DNA from: an uncultured Clostridia bacterium
GTDB taxonomy: Bacteria > Bacillota > Clostridia > Christensenellales > Aristaeellaceae
Assembly (NCBI GenBank): GCA_946536315.1
Contig: CAMNEH010000009.1
Coordinates: 1-43,278, forward strand
DNA: 43,278 bases
Reading direction: 5' to 3'
This document shows, piece by piece, positions 34,514-42,500 of the stretch (its first letter is position 1; every line of letters starts with the position of its first letter). The position numbers were made by a program, and so were the translations under genes. The notes under the pieces are model-generated. The model saw nothing but the letters and a program-made list of their open reading frames with translations, did no database searches and was not told the DNA's origin.

Positions 34514-35260
34514 TTATATAACACTTGTGTAAAAACCGTCCAACATCCGGCGCTCCTGATGGTGATCCATCTGCCAACGTCCGAACTGTGTCCGGAGAGT
34601 CAGTCGGTGGGAGAGCGGAACGCTGAACACCAGGTTTCCCGGTTCGAAGGCTACAGTCAGGTCCTGATCTCCGGAACAAAACCGACAGGTCTCCGTTCTC
34701 GCCTCCTGAATGAGCGGTATTTCAGCCGTTCCATGCGGGTTGGTCAGCACGCATTGACGATCTGTCCCGGTGAACGCCGTACGCTCGTGAACCGCGCAGC
34801 CGGCGCAGCGGACGCGCTGCGGGATCGGCTGTACAGCCAGAAAGGAGGCGGCTGCCGGAAAGAGCGTTTCAAGCCCGGCCTGCACAGCGCGCCCTTCGAT
34901 GCGCAGCAGCGTGGATGGCCCGGAGGCCCGGAACGGCATGATATGGAAATCCCACTGCAGGTGCTCGTGGGTTTCGGTTTCGATGTATCCGCTGAGATAA
35001 CGCGCACGCTGTGAGGACGATCGCATTCTGAATCCTGGCGTATCGATACTGACGTCACACGCTTCAGATACGCGGCAATCAGTCTTTCCCGGCATGGCGG
35101 TACTGACGGATCGCAGCAGCGAGCCTGAGGCGCGGTCAGCCAGAAGAACATGGCAGTGCCATCGCCAGGAATGCCGGACGACAGTGCATTGCCAGGCCGC
35201 GCCGTGACTGAGCGCTGTCATACAGAAGCCTTCAAAGGCCGCGGCGCGGGGCGGGTTCAT
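34514..35260 (-). CDS. Unrecognised protein translationally coupled to murG
   Basis: A 248-residue protein I cannot assign. Its ATG overlaps the murG stop in ATGA, which supports translation by coupling; the preceding bases hold no clear Shine-Dalgarno site. It has no signal peptide or membrane helix, several Trp/His-rich stretches (WRWHCHVLLADRASG, HEHLQWDFHIMPFRASG) and two cysteine pairs (RCAGC, CRFC), which could bind metal. Codon use in the frame looks like the neighbours. The pattern suggests a beta-rich ligand-binding fold but that is a weak guess. The opposite strand has a 187-residue frame that I consider a shadow. Confidence 0.65.
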   Translation of the reverse strand: MNPPRAAAFEGFCMTALSHGAAWQCTVVRHSWRWHCHVLLADRASGSLLRSVSTAMPGKTDCRVSEACDVSIDTPGFRMRSSSQRARYLSGYIETETHEHLQWDFHIMPFRASGPSTLLRIEGRAVQAGLETLFPAAASFLAVQPIPQRVRCAGCAVHERTAFTGTDRQCVLTNPHGTAEIPLIQEARTETCRFCSGDQDLTVAFEPGNLVFSVPLSHRLTLRTQFGRWQMDHHQERRMLDGFYTSVI

Positions 35261-36321
35261 TGCTGTACTTCCTCGATCATCTCCAGGATCCTGGCGGTGC
35301 CGTTGACTTCGGGAGCGGCTTCGAGGGCGGCGCGCAGCTCGTCTTTCCTGGCGAACAGCGTATGGATGTGCTCCACCAGGGTTTGCCGGTTCATCTGCTC
35401 CTGCTCAAGGACAAGGGCCAAGCCGCGCTGCTCATAGCTTCTGGCGTTCAGCACCTGGTCGCCGCGGGAAGCGGAGAGCGGATAAGGGATCAGCAGCATC
35501 GGCTTTTGCAGCGCCTGCAGCTCGCACAGGGAGTTGCTGCCCGCGCGGGACAGGACCGCGTCGGCGGCGGCAAACAGATGCGGCAGTTCCTGACTGACAA
35601 AGCCGTACTGAACATAGCCTTCGGTATGATCCAGCCCATGGTCTTCGTTTCCCTTGCCGCAGAGGTGGATGATATCCATCTCCGGGAGCAGGTCGGGCAG
35701 GGCCTCGCGAAGCACTGCGTTCACGCTTTGCGCGCCGAGGCTGCCGCCGGTCATCAGCAGGATGGGCTTTTGACCGCTCAGGCCGGTGATCCGCAGCCCC
35801 TCTTCACGCGTGCCCTGGAACAGCTCGGGGCGCATGGGTGTGCCGGTCATTTCCGCCTTACTGCCCAGCGCTTTGGCGCATTCTGGAAAGGTGGTGGCGA
35901 TGCGCCGGGCGTATCTGGCGCTGATTTTATTGGCCAGCCCGGGCGTCAGGTCGCTCTCATGGCAGACGATGGGCACGCCGGCCCTGGCGGCGCCCCATAC
36001 GACCGGCACCGCGACGAACCCGCCCTTGGAAAAGCAGACGTCCGGCTTCAGCCTGCGCATCAGCGCGGCGGACTGCAGCGCGCCGTGAATGACCCGGAAC
36101 GGGTCAGACAGATTCTTCCAGTCGAAATATCGGCGCAGCTTGCCGCTTTTGACGGCATGATAGGTGACCCCCTCGACGGCGGACATCATTTCGTGCTCGA
36201 TCCCGTCCGCTGTTCCGACGTAATGGATTTCATAACCGCGCTCTTTCAGATGAGGGATCAGGGCCAGGTGCGGCGTGACGTGTCCTGCGGTGCCACCGCC
36301 GGTGAGTACAATTCGTTTCAT
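35257..36321 (-). CDS. murG: MurG-type UDP-GlcNAc:lipid I N-acetylglucosaminyltransferase
   Basis: A 354-residue GT28/GT-B glycosyltransferase that converts lipid I to lipid II at the inner face of the membrane. The lipid-pyrophosphate site is LTGGGTAGHVTPHLALI, the second Gly-rich loop TGGSLGAQSVNAVL, and the donor block SRAGSNSLCELQALQKP. The ATG at 36321 follows GGAGG by 5 bases; the open frame extends 82 codons further through the promoter, which is not coding. It stands alone here, outside a dcw cluster, and has its own promoter at 36356-36383. Its stop overlaps the start of the unknown gene by four bases. Confidence 0.94.
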   Translation of the reverse strand: MKRIVLTGGGTAGHVTPHLALIPHLKERGYEIHYVGTADGIEHEMMSAVEGVTYHAVKSGKLRRYFDWKNLSDPFRVIHGALQSAALMRRLKPDVCFSKGGFVAVPVVWGAARAGVPIVCHESDLTPGLANKISARYARRIATTFPECAKALGSKAEMTGTPMRPELFQGTREEGLRITGLSGQKPILLMTGGSLGAQSVNAVLREALPDLLPEMDIIHLCGKGNEDHGLDHTEGYVQYGFVSQELPHLFAAADAVLSRAGSNSLCELQALQKPMLLIPYPLSASRGDQVLNARSYEQRGLALVLEQEQMNRQTLVEHIHTLFARKDELRAALEAAPEVNGTARILEMIEEVQQ

Positions 36322-36355
36322 GGCGACCTCCGTTGCTTGCGATTGGTACCAGGCC

Positions 36356-36383
36356 ATTATAGCGCATTTTCCGTTTTCGTCAA
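36356..36383 (-). promoter_or_regulatory. Promoter of murG
   Basis: TTGACG (36383-36378), a 16-base spacer and TATAAT (36361-36356) on the minus strand, 35 bases before the murG ATG and after the terminator of the XRE gene. Confidence 0.8.
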
Positions 36384-36404
36384 CCGTCCGGCGGCTGAAG
36401 GGGA

Positions 36405-36452
36405 CAAAATAAAACCGCGCCAGTGCCATGAACATTAGGCGCTGACGCGGTT
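36405..36452 (-). terminator. Rho-independent terminator after the XRE regulator gene
   Basis: On the minus strand AACCGCGTCAGCGCC and GGCACTGGCGCGGTT make a 15-bp stem with one mismatch and one G-U pair and a 10-base loop, followed by TTATTTTG. It lies about 20 bases after the regulator stop. Confidence 0.82.
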
Positions 36453-36473
36453 GCGGAGCCATTTGCGAAGTGA

Positions 36474-37289
36474 TCACGGGTTGGGGTAGAGCTCCTCCAG
36501 TACGGCTGTTTCCTCCGGTGTCGGGTAGTCGTTTTTGCTGAGGACCCCGATGATCCGCCCGCGGCATTGGACAGATTTGGCGCTGTTGAGCGGTGTATCC
36601 GGAATGGAGGCGCTTAGCGCGTGCAGGCTGTCCATCTTCCGCTGCCGGACCATGAGACGGCCGTCCACGTTGAACAGGCCGAATTCGTCGATATTGATGT
36701 CGTCCGCTTCTTCCACCAGCAGGTCGTGTCCGGCAGTAAAGCGCGGCTTCATTTCGTCGCCGAGCGTGGTCACAATTTCCTTCGCGCGGGCAGTATTTCT
36801 GTTTTTACGGACAAAAACGGCCGTGCTGTGCTCAGGATCCAGCGCCATGCGTCCGTCCGGCGCGGCGCACTGCGCGATCTTTGTAAGCACGAAGAAATCG
36901 TTTTTGCAGTGCGCGCGCAGTTCAGGCTTGCTCAGCTCGACCAGCTTCATGAATGCGCTGTCGATGATCAGCCGTTCACGGCTGCTCATGGCGCGGTAGT
37001 GCCGCAGCATTTCCTTTTCCTGCGAGGTCAGTGAATCGTGTTGAATGGGCAACTGGAAGAATTCCTCGAGGGAAATATGCAGCGCTTGGCAGATCGCCGG
37101 CACGAGATTCAGGTCGGGCTTGACACGGCCTGCTTCCCAATGTGTCACAATGTTTTTGTTGATGTCCAAAATGTCTGCAAGTTTTTGCTGTGTCAGACCG
37201 GCCTTGCGCCTCGCGGCCGAGAGAAGCTGTCCGTAATGCGCCTTGTTGAAGGCGATGACCTGTGAGGAATTCCGCTGCGTGTTGCCCAT
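36474..37289 (-). CDS. XRE-family regulator with degenerate S24-like C-terminal domain
   Basis: A 271-residue protein. The helix-turn-helix is at about 20-75 (GLTQQKLADILDINKNIVTH). The C-terminal half (about 150-260) follows the LexA/CI S24 pattern: LGDEMKPRFTAGHDLLVEEA, then INIDEFGLFNVDGRLMVRQR and, near the end, GRIIGVL. In S24 self-cleaving repressors the catalytic serine is in GDSM; here that position is E179 (GDEM), and the lysine region is VRQRK. Auto-cleavage is therefore not expected. The ATG at 37289 follows AGGAGG. It lies downstream of htrA on the same strand with a small hairpin between, and may sense envelope or DNA stress together with the protease (inference). Confidence 0.82.
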   Translation of the reverse strand: MGNTQRNSSQVIAFNKAHYGQLLSAARRKAGLTQQKLADILDINKNIVTHWEAGRVKPDLNLVPAICQALHISLEEFFQLPIQHDSLTSQEKEMLRHYRAMSSRERLIIDSAFMKLVELSKPELRAHCKNDFFVLTKIAQCAAPDGRMALDPEHSTAVFVRKNRNTARAKEIVTTLGDEMKPRFTAGHDLLVEEADDINIDEFGLFNVDGRLMVRQRKMDSLHALSASIPDTPLNSAKSVQCRGRIIGVLSKNDYPTPEETAVLEELYPNP

Positions 37290-37325
37290 TCTTATACCTC
37301 CTGCTGCTCTGTGATATCAATGTAA

Positions 37326-37343
37326 CCCCTCCGGCTGGAGGGG
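37326..37343 (-). terminator. Small GC hairpin between htrA and the XRE gene
   Basis: CCCCTCC and GGAGGGG form a 7-bp stem with a 4-base loop. On the minus strand only TTACAT follows, so it is at best a weak or partial terminator that could lower XRE expression relative to htrA. It also could be an operator. Confidence 0.4.
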
Positions 37344-37365
37344 CGGGGAAACGAGGAAAACATGA

Positions 37366-38640
37366 TCATGCGGCTTTATCGCTGTTCAGCATGGTGACGG
37401 TCAGCGTGATGTATTCGCCGTCGGTAATCTTGGACAGGTCGATCCCGTTTTCGGTGATGGCTTCCGCGATGCCGCCGGCGCGATAGACCTTCACGCTCAG
37501 CTCGTCGTTTTCCTTGCAGGCCTGAATGATGCTGACCAGCTCGTTGCTGGAAGTGATCTGCTGGTCGTTGACTTCCACGATGACGTCGCCGACCTGGATG
37601 CCAGCGCGTTCAGCGTTGGACGAAGCGGACACTTCGCGGACCAGCGCGCCGTTGGGGAGTACGCCGTTGGTGTTGACCGTGCCGACGGTGACGCCGAGCA
37701 TCACACGGCTGGCGCTGACGGAAGCGCTGTCGCTGCCGCTCTGGGTGGAAGCCGCGGTCACACCGCTGTATTTTTCAAGCGCTTCACGGATGTAGGGCTT
37801 CGCCACGTTGATCGGGATGCACATACCAATGTTTTCAACCGAAGCGGAGTTGAACATGCCGCTGCTGGAATACTTCCTGGCGGGAATGCCCATCAGCTGG
37901 CCCAGGGTATTGAACATACCGCCGCCGGAGTTGCCGGAGTTGATGGCCGCGTCGACCTGAATCATGCTGTTGGTAATGTTGGTGCGGCGTCCGTACTGGT
38001 CATAAGAGGTATCGGTGATGGCGCGGTCAAGCGCGGAAACGATGCCCACGGTGACCGTCCGGGCGAACAGATCGGACAGCGGGTTGCCGATGACGATGGC
38101 CCATTCGCCGACCTGCAGCTGATCGCTGTCGCCCAGCTGGACAGGCGTGATATCCAGACCGCTGACGAGCAGCACGGCGATATCTTCGTCCTCGCTGTAG
38201 CTGATGACCTGCGCGTCGTATTCCTTATCGCTGTCCGCGGTGGTCACGGTGACGCGGGAGGCGTCTTCAATGACGTGGTAGTTGGTCAGGACGTGGCCGT
38301 ACGGAGAGATGACCACGCCGGAGCCCTTGCCGTACAGCGTTTCGCTGCCCTCGTTGTCGTAGTTCCTGTCGCGGTAGCCGAAGCCGAAGCCGAAGCCGTA
38401 GTAATAATTGTTGCGCTGGATCTGATAATTGTTAATGCCCACCACACTGTCACGGACTTCGTTCGCGACCTTGGTGAACGGGCTCTCGATCTGGCTGGCG
38501 TCTGTGGTCGTGTTGATGATCGCGTCGATGTCTTCCTGGCTGATCGTCTGATTATCTTTCGCGAATGCCACTGCGCTGACCAGCAGTGCTATCGCCATAC
38601 ATAACGCGATGATGTGTTTGATGCTCAAATTCTTTTTCAT
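37366..38640 (-). CDS. HtrA/DegP-like S1C serine protease with PDZ domain
   Basis: A 424-residue exported or membrane-anchored protease for misfolded envelope proteins. Residues 9-27 are a hydrophobic leader (IIALCMAIALLVSAVAFA). The trypsin-like domain has H122 in VLTNYHVIED, D153 in EDEDIAVLLV and S238 in INSGNSGGGMFN. A Tyr/Gly/Phe-rich insert (YYYGFGFGFGYRDRNYDN) at about 79-96 replaces the usual loop before the first strand. A single PDZ domain is at about 310-400 (GVTVGTV, AGIQVGDVIVEVNDQ). The ATG at 38640 follows AAGGAGGG. An 11-bp hairpin sits just upstream in the leader. Confidence 0.93.
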   Translation of the reverse strand: MKKNLSIKHIIALCMAIALLVSAVAFAKDNQTISQEDIDAIINTTTDASQIESPFTKVANEVRDSVVGINNYQIQRNNYYYGFGFGFGYRDRNYDNEGSETLYGKGSGVVISPYGHVLTNYHVIEDASRVTVTTADSDKEYDAQVISYSEDEDIAVLLVSGLDITPVQLGDSDQLQVGEWAIVIGNPLSDLFARTVTVGIVSALDRAITDTSYDQYGRRTNITNSMIQVDAAINSGNSGGGMFNTLGQLMGIPARKYSSSGMFNSASVENIGMCIPINVAKPYIREALEKYSGVTAASTQSGSDSASVSASRVMLGVTVGTVNTNGVLPNGALVREVSASSNAERAGIQVGDVIVEVNDQQITSSNELVSIIQACKENDELSVKVYRAGGIAEAITENGIDLSKITDGEYITLTVTMLNSDKAA

Positions 38641-38667
38641 CTTGGTTCCCTCCTTGAAAGATTCGAT

Positions 38668-38696
38668 CCCGCACCTGACTCTCTTTCAGGTACGGG
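38668..38696 (-). promoter_or_regulatory. Stem-loop in the htrA leader
   Basis: On the minus strand CCCGTACCTGA and TCAGGTGCGGG pair in an 11-bp stem with one G-U pair and a 7-base loop. It ends about 17 bases before the AAGGAGGG of htrA and is not followed by a U tract, so it is not a normal terminator. It could protect the mRNA or modulate translation. Confidence 0.5.
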
Positions 38697-38887
38697 ACTA
38701 TCATAATCTCTAAATTTGAAAAAAGTTTGAACAAAAAATGAAATGTTCGCATCAGATTGTGTCATGATTTCGCGTAAATATTTTTTGCGGTCCGGCAGGA
38801 AAAAGAAAAGTTATAGAGAAATAATAAATGTAAGATATGGTGTATTTATCTATAATTGCGACATGATCGAAGAGAAGGGGAAGGAAA

Positions 38888-39418
38888 ATGGGCTACAGGT
38901 TTTATTCGATGGAGGAGACCGGGAAAGTAATGAAACGGTTCATGAATCCGGATGACGCCGGGAACCTGAATGAAAGCCTCATTGCCTGTCATTGCATGCT
39001 GGCGGACAGAATGCTGGGCCTCAGCTTTCCGCCGGAACAGTGTGTACAATTCGCGCGCCGCGTCGGGCTGACGGGGGAACAGCCTGATCCGCTGCTGCTG
39101 GCCGGCGCGTTTGCGGGCAGATTTTCGCTTCGCCTGCGCATTGGGCGGGGCTTCGAGGCGCTTTCTTCACTTGGCCGGGGCGGCTATGCCGTAGTCGGGT
39201 GCGCAGGGCCTTCGCCGGCCGAAACACATTTGATTCTGGCGGAGAGGATGGGCGATGGCGGCTTCCGTGTGCTGGACCCTGCCTGTCCGGGCGGAAAAGG
39301 CCTGCTGCGCGCGCGCAAACGGCTGACAAAGACGGACGAGGAGTATATCCTGATTCCTGACAGCGTGTTCTCGCAGGTGTATCCTGACGTGCAGCTGGTG
39401 ATGGCTTTCTCATTGTGA
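38888..39418 (+). CDS. Small C39-peptidase-like protein
   Basis: A 176-residue protein whose layout resembles papain-like C39 peptidases without a transporter part. Candidate active-site residues are C34 or C36 in LIACHCMLADRMLGL, H114 in ETHLILAERMGDGGF and D130 in RVLDPACPGG; GGYAVVGCAG is the typical central strand. No signal peptide or membrane segment. AGGGGAAGGA precedes the ATG. It is flanked by a divergent htrA and a convergent coiled-coil gene, so it is transcribed alone; TATAAT at 38851-38856 is a possible -10 with no good -35. The residues could also fit an inactive C39-like binding domain. Confidence 0.6.
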   Translation: MGYRFYSMEETGKVMKRFMNPDDAGNLNESLIACHCMLADRMLGLSFPPEQCVQFARRVGLTGEQPDPLLLAGAFAGRFSLRLRIGRGFEALSSLGRGGYAVVGCAGPSPAETHLILAERMGDGGFRVLDPACPGGKGLLRARKRLTKTDEEYILIPDSVFSQVYPDVQLVMAFSL

Positions 39419-39463
39419 TCTCGCACCGCCCGGCCAAGCCGGCGGTCAGTGATGCTTTCAATC

Positions 39464-39502
39464 AAAGCGCCTCCTGCGGGCTTTTCCGCAGGAGGCGCTT
39501 TT
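39464..39502 (+). terminator. Bidirectional terminator between convergent genes
   Basis: AAAGCGCCTCCTGCGG and CCGCAGGAGGCGCTTT form a perfect 16-bp stem with a 6-base loop. TTTT follows on the plus strand and TTT on the minus strand, so it can serve both the C39-like gene and the coiled-coil gene. Confidence 0.9.
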
Positions 39503-39514
39503 GTGAGAGATTTG

Positions 39515-42500
39515 TCAGTCGACGGCAAAATCGCCTTCGATTTCGAGCGATGTGGCGACGCCCTTGATATCGGTCATATGATCGATGAGCCCGTTGCTGT
39601 CAGCGTCCTCGAGGAGCACCAGGACGCCGGTGCGGTAGATCTTGCCGACGTTGTTCTGGAGCAGCAGGCTGTAGCTGCCTTCCTCTTTGAGGGTGCGGTA
39701 ACGCACGGCTTCGAACGCGCCGCCGAGGCTGTACATGTCGTAGTATTCTTCCTGCAGCGCGCCGTTTCCGTCGGCATAGCTGCGGACGAAGAACACCTTG
39801 TCCAGCCCGCTGTTATCCTGCATGCTGACCCACAGCTGCGGATAGCCGTTTTCGTCCATCCGGACCTCGTACCAGCTCAGCTTCGGCTTTCCTTCGGCGC
39901 CGGCGGCGTGGGGAACGGGCTTCTTCAGGCTGGTTCTTGCCGCCAGCTCGGCCTGGGCGGCCATATCATTGGCGCGCGTTTCCAGATCGCTGTTCACGGA
40001 CTGCAGGTTTTGCACATCGCCGGTCAGCTGGGCGGTGGTCGCCTTTTCCTGCGCCAGCGCTTCGCTGAGGCCGTCGCGGTCGGCGGTGACCTGATTCAGC
40101 TGGTCATTCAGGGAAGCCACGTTGTCGTTGAGCTTGTCGATCTCCGCCGTCAGGGAGGCGTTCAGCGCGTTCGCGGCCTCGTTGTTCTCCGTGCTGACGT
40201 TCAGCTTTTCGGTCAGGTCAGCGACCTGAGCGTTCAGACGGTCACGCTCCCCGGACAGGTCGTCCAGATGAGTGTTCAGGGTGGCCAGCTGTTCGGTCAG
40301 CTGCTGGTTGTTCCGCTGCGTCTCTTCCTGCTCGGCGGTCTTGTCGCTCAGGGTGGTGTTCAGGTTCGCCAGTTCAACGGTGAGCTGCTCACGCTCCGCG
40401 GTCAGGCCGTCCAGCTGGGTATTGAGCGCGTTCAGCTGCTCGGTCAGCTCGGCATTCTTGCGTTCCGCTTCGGCCTTTTCCGCGTCGGTATTGGTCAGTG
40501 TGGTGCTCAGGTCAGCGAGCTGTGTAAGCAGCTGGTCGCGCTCGCCGGTCAGGCTGTCCAGATGAGTATTCAGGCTGTCAAGCTGCTCGGTCAGCGCCTG
40601 GTTGTTGCGCTGGGCTTCCTCCTGCTCGGCGGTCTTATCGCTCAGGGTGGTGTTCAGGTTCGCCAGCTCGACGGTGAGCTGCTCGCGTTCCGCGGTCAGC
40701 TCATCCAGCTGGGTATTGAGCGCGTTCAGCTGCTCGGTCAGCTCGGTATTCTTGCGTTCCACCTCGGCTTTTTCCGCGCCGGTGGTGTCCAGGGTGGTGC
40801 TCAGTTCGGCCAGCTGGGCGATCAGCTGGTCGCGCTCGCCGGTCAGGCTGTCCAGATGAGTATTCAGGCTGTCAAGCTGCTCGGTCAGCGCCTGGTTGTT
40901 GCGCTGGGCTTCCTCCTGCTCGGCGGTCTTATCGCTCAGGGTGGTGTTCAGGTTCGCCAGCTCGACGGTGAGCTGCTCGCGTTCCGCGGTCAGCTCATCC
41001 AGCTGGGTATTGAGCGCGTTCAGCTGCTCGGTCAGCTCGGTATTCTTGCGTTCCACCTCGGCTTTTTCCGCGCCGGTGGTGTCCAGGGTGGTGCTCAGTT
41101 CGGCCAGCTGGGCGATCAGCTGGTCGCGCTCGCCGGTCAGGCTGTCCAGATGAGTATTCAGGCTGTCGAGCTGTTCGGTCAGCTCCTGGTTGCGGTGCTG
41201 GATTTCTTCCTGATTGGCTTGCTGCGCGTCGGTGACTTCGGTGCTCAGATGATCACGGTCTTTGGTAATGCTGGCGATGCGCTCGTTCAGGCTGGTCAGC
41301 TGCGTGGTGATGCCGGCCAGCTTTTCGATCAGCGCGTTGCGCTCTTCAGTGGTGGCCGTCAGCGATTCGCTCAGGCTGGCGTTCTGCTCGGTCAGGCTGG
41401 CGTTGCTCGTCTGGGCCTGAGTGAGCTGCTCGGTGAGGGAAGCGTTATCGGCCTTGGCGGTTTCGCTGGCCGTGATCGAAGCGGCGAGGTCGTCATTCAG
41501 CTGGCTGATGCGTCCGTTCAGGGATTCGCGTTCTTCCTTGAGCCCGTTCAGCTGACCGGTCGCGGTCTCCAGCTGGCTGTTCAGCGATACGATCTGGCTG
41601 CTCAGGCTGTCGTGGTCGGCAGTGACCGTCGCCAGCTCGCCGGTCAGCAGCTTGATTTCCTCGTTGACCGCGTCCAGCTGCTGGGAAAGCTGCGCGTTCT
41701 GCTCCTGCGCGGCGGCGTTCTGCTTCTCTTTGTCGTCAATCGTCTTTTCCTGGTCGTCGATCGTTTCGTTCAGCTCAGCGACCTGCAGGGAGAGCTTTTC
41801 ACGCTCTTCGGTGAGCTCGGCCAGCCGGGTGTTGATCCGTTCGATTTCGGCCTTGGTGTTGTTGAGCTGCTCAGTGAGCGCTGCGTTCTCCGCGACGACC
41901 CTGGCCATATCATCGGTGATCGCCGTAATTTTTTCCTGCAGCGCGGTATTGTCGGCGCTGACCTGGTCGATCTTGGACTGCAGCGCTTCGTTGGCGGCTG
42001 TGACGTTATCCTTCTCGGTTTCCGTGGTGGACAGGGATACCTTCAGCGTCTCGACCTGACTGTTCAGCTCCTCGCTGCTCTGTTTGATTTCGGTGAGCGC
42101 CTGGTTCAGGGATTCGGTCTGCGCGGTCAGCTGGTCCAGCTGCGTGGTCAGCGACAGCACCTGCTGCTGGGCCTCGTCCTTGGCGTTGGTCACGGTGATC
42201 AGGTCTTCGTTCAGCAGCGCGTTTTTCTGGGACAGCGCGTCGCGGTCAGCGGTCATGGCGGCGAGCTGCTCGTTCAGGGACGCCTTGGCGGCTTCCGCTT
42301 CCTGATTGAGCGCCTGTTCAGCCGTCAGCGCGCCGCGGGTTTGCTCCAGCGTTTCGATCAGCTGGGCATTTTCGCTCATGGTCTGTTCCTTCTGCGCGAT
42401 TTCCCGTTCCTTTTCAGCGGTCTCCTGGGAGAGCAGCGTCTGGGTTTCGCTCAGCGTCGCCGCGGTTTCTTCCAGGTTTTTCCGAAGGTCGGCGTTTTCA

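Noticed and set aside
34451-35014. A 187-codon plus-strand frame starting MKYIPHDL
   Set aside because: It covers the promoter of the L,D-transpeptidase gene and is antisense to the murG-coupled frame; no ribosome binding site is present.
35257-36567. Longer murG with 82 extra N-terminal codons
   Set aside because: The extra part runs through the TTGACG/TATAAT promoter; MKRIVLTGGGTAGHV is the normal MurG start with GGAGG upstream.
38700-38760. Promoter of htrA around TATGAT at 38700-38705
   Set aside because: No acceptable -35 box at 16-18 bases; the AT-rich stretch is likely to hold a promoter but I cannot place it.
40529-41167. CRISPR-like direct repeats
   Set aside because: The period is 294 bases with no spacer, entirely in frame within a coiled-coil coding sequence.
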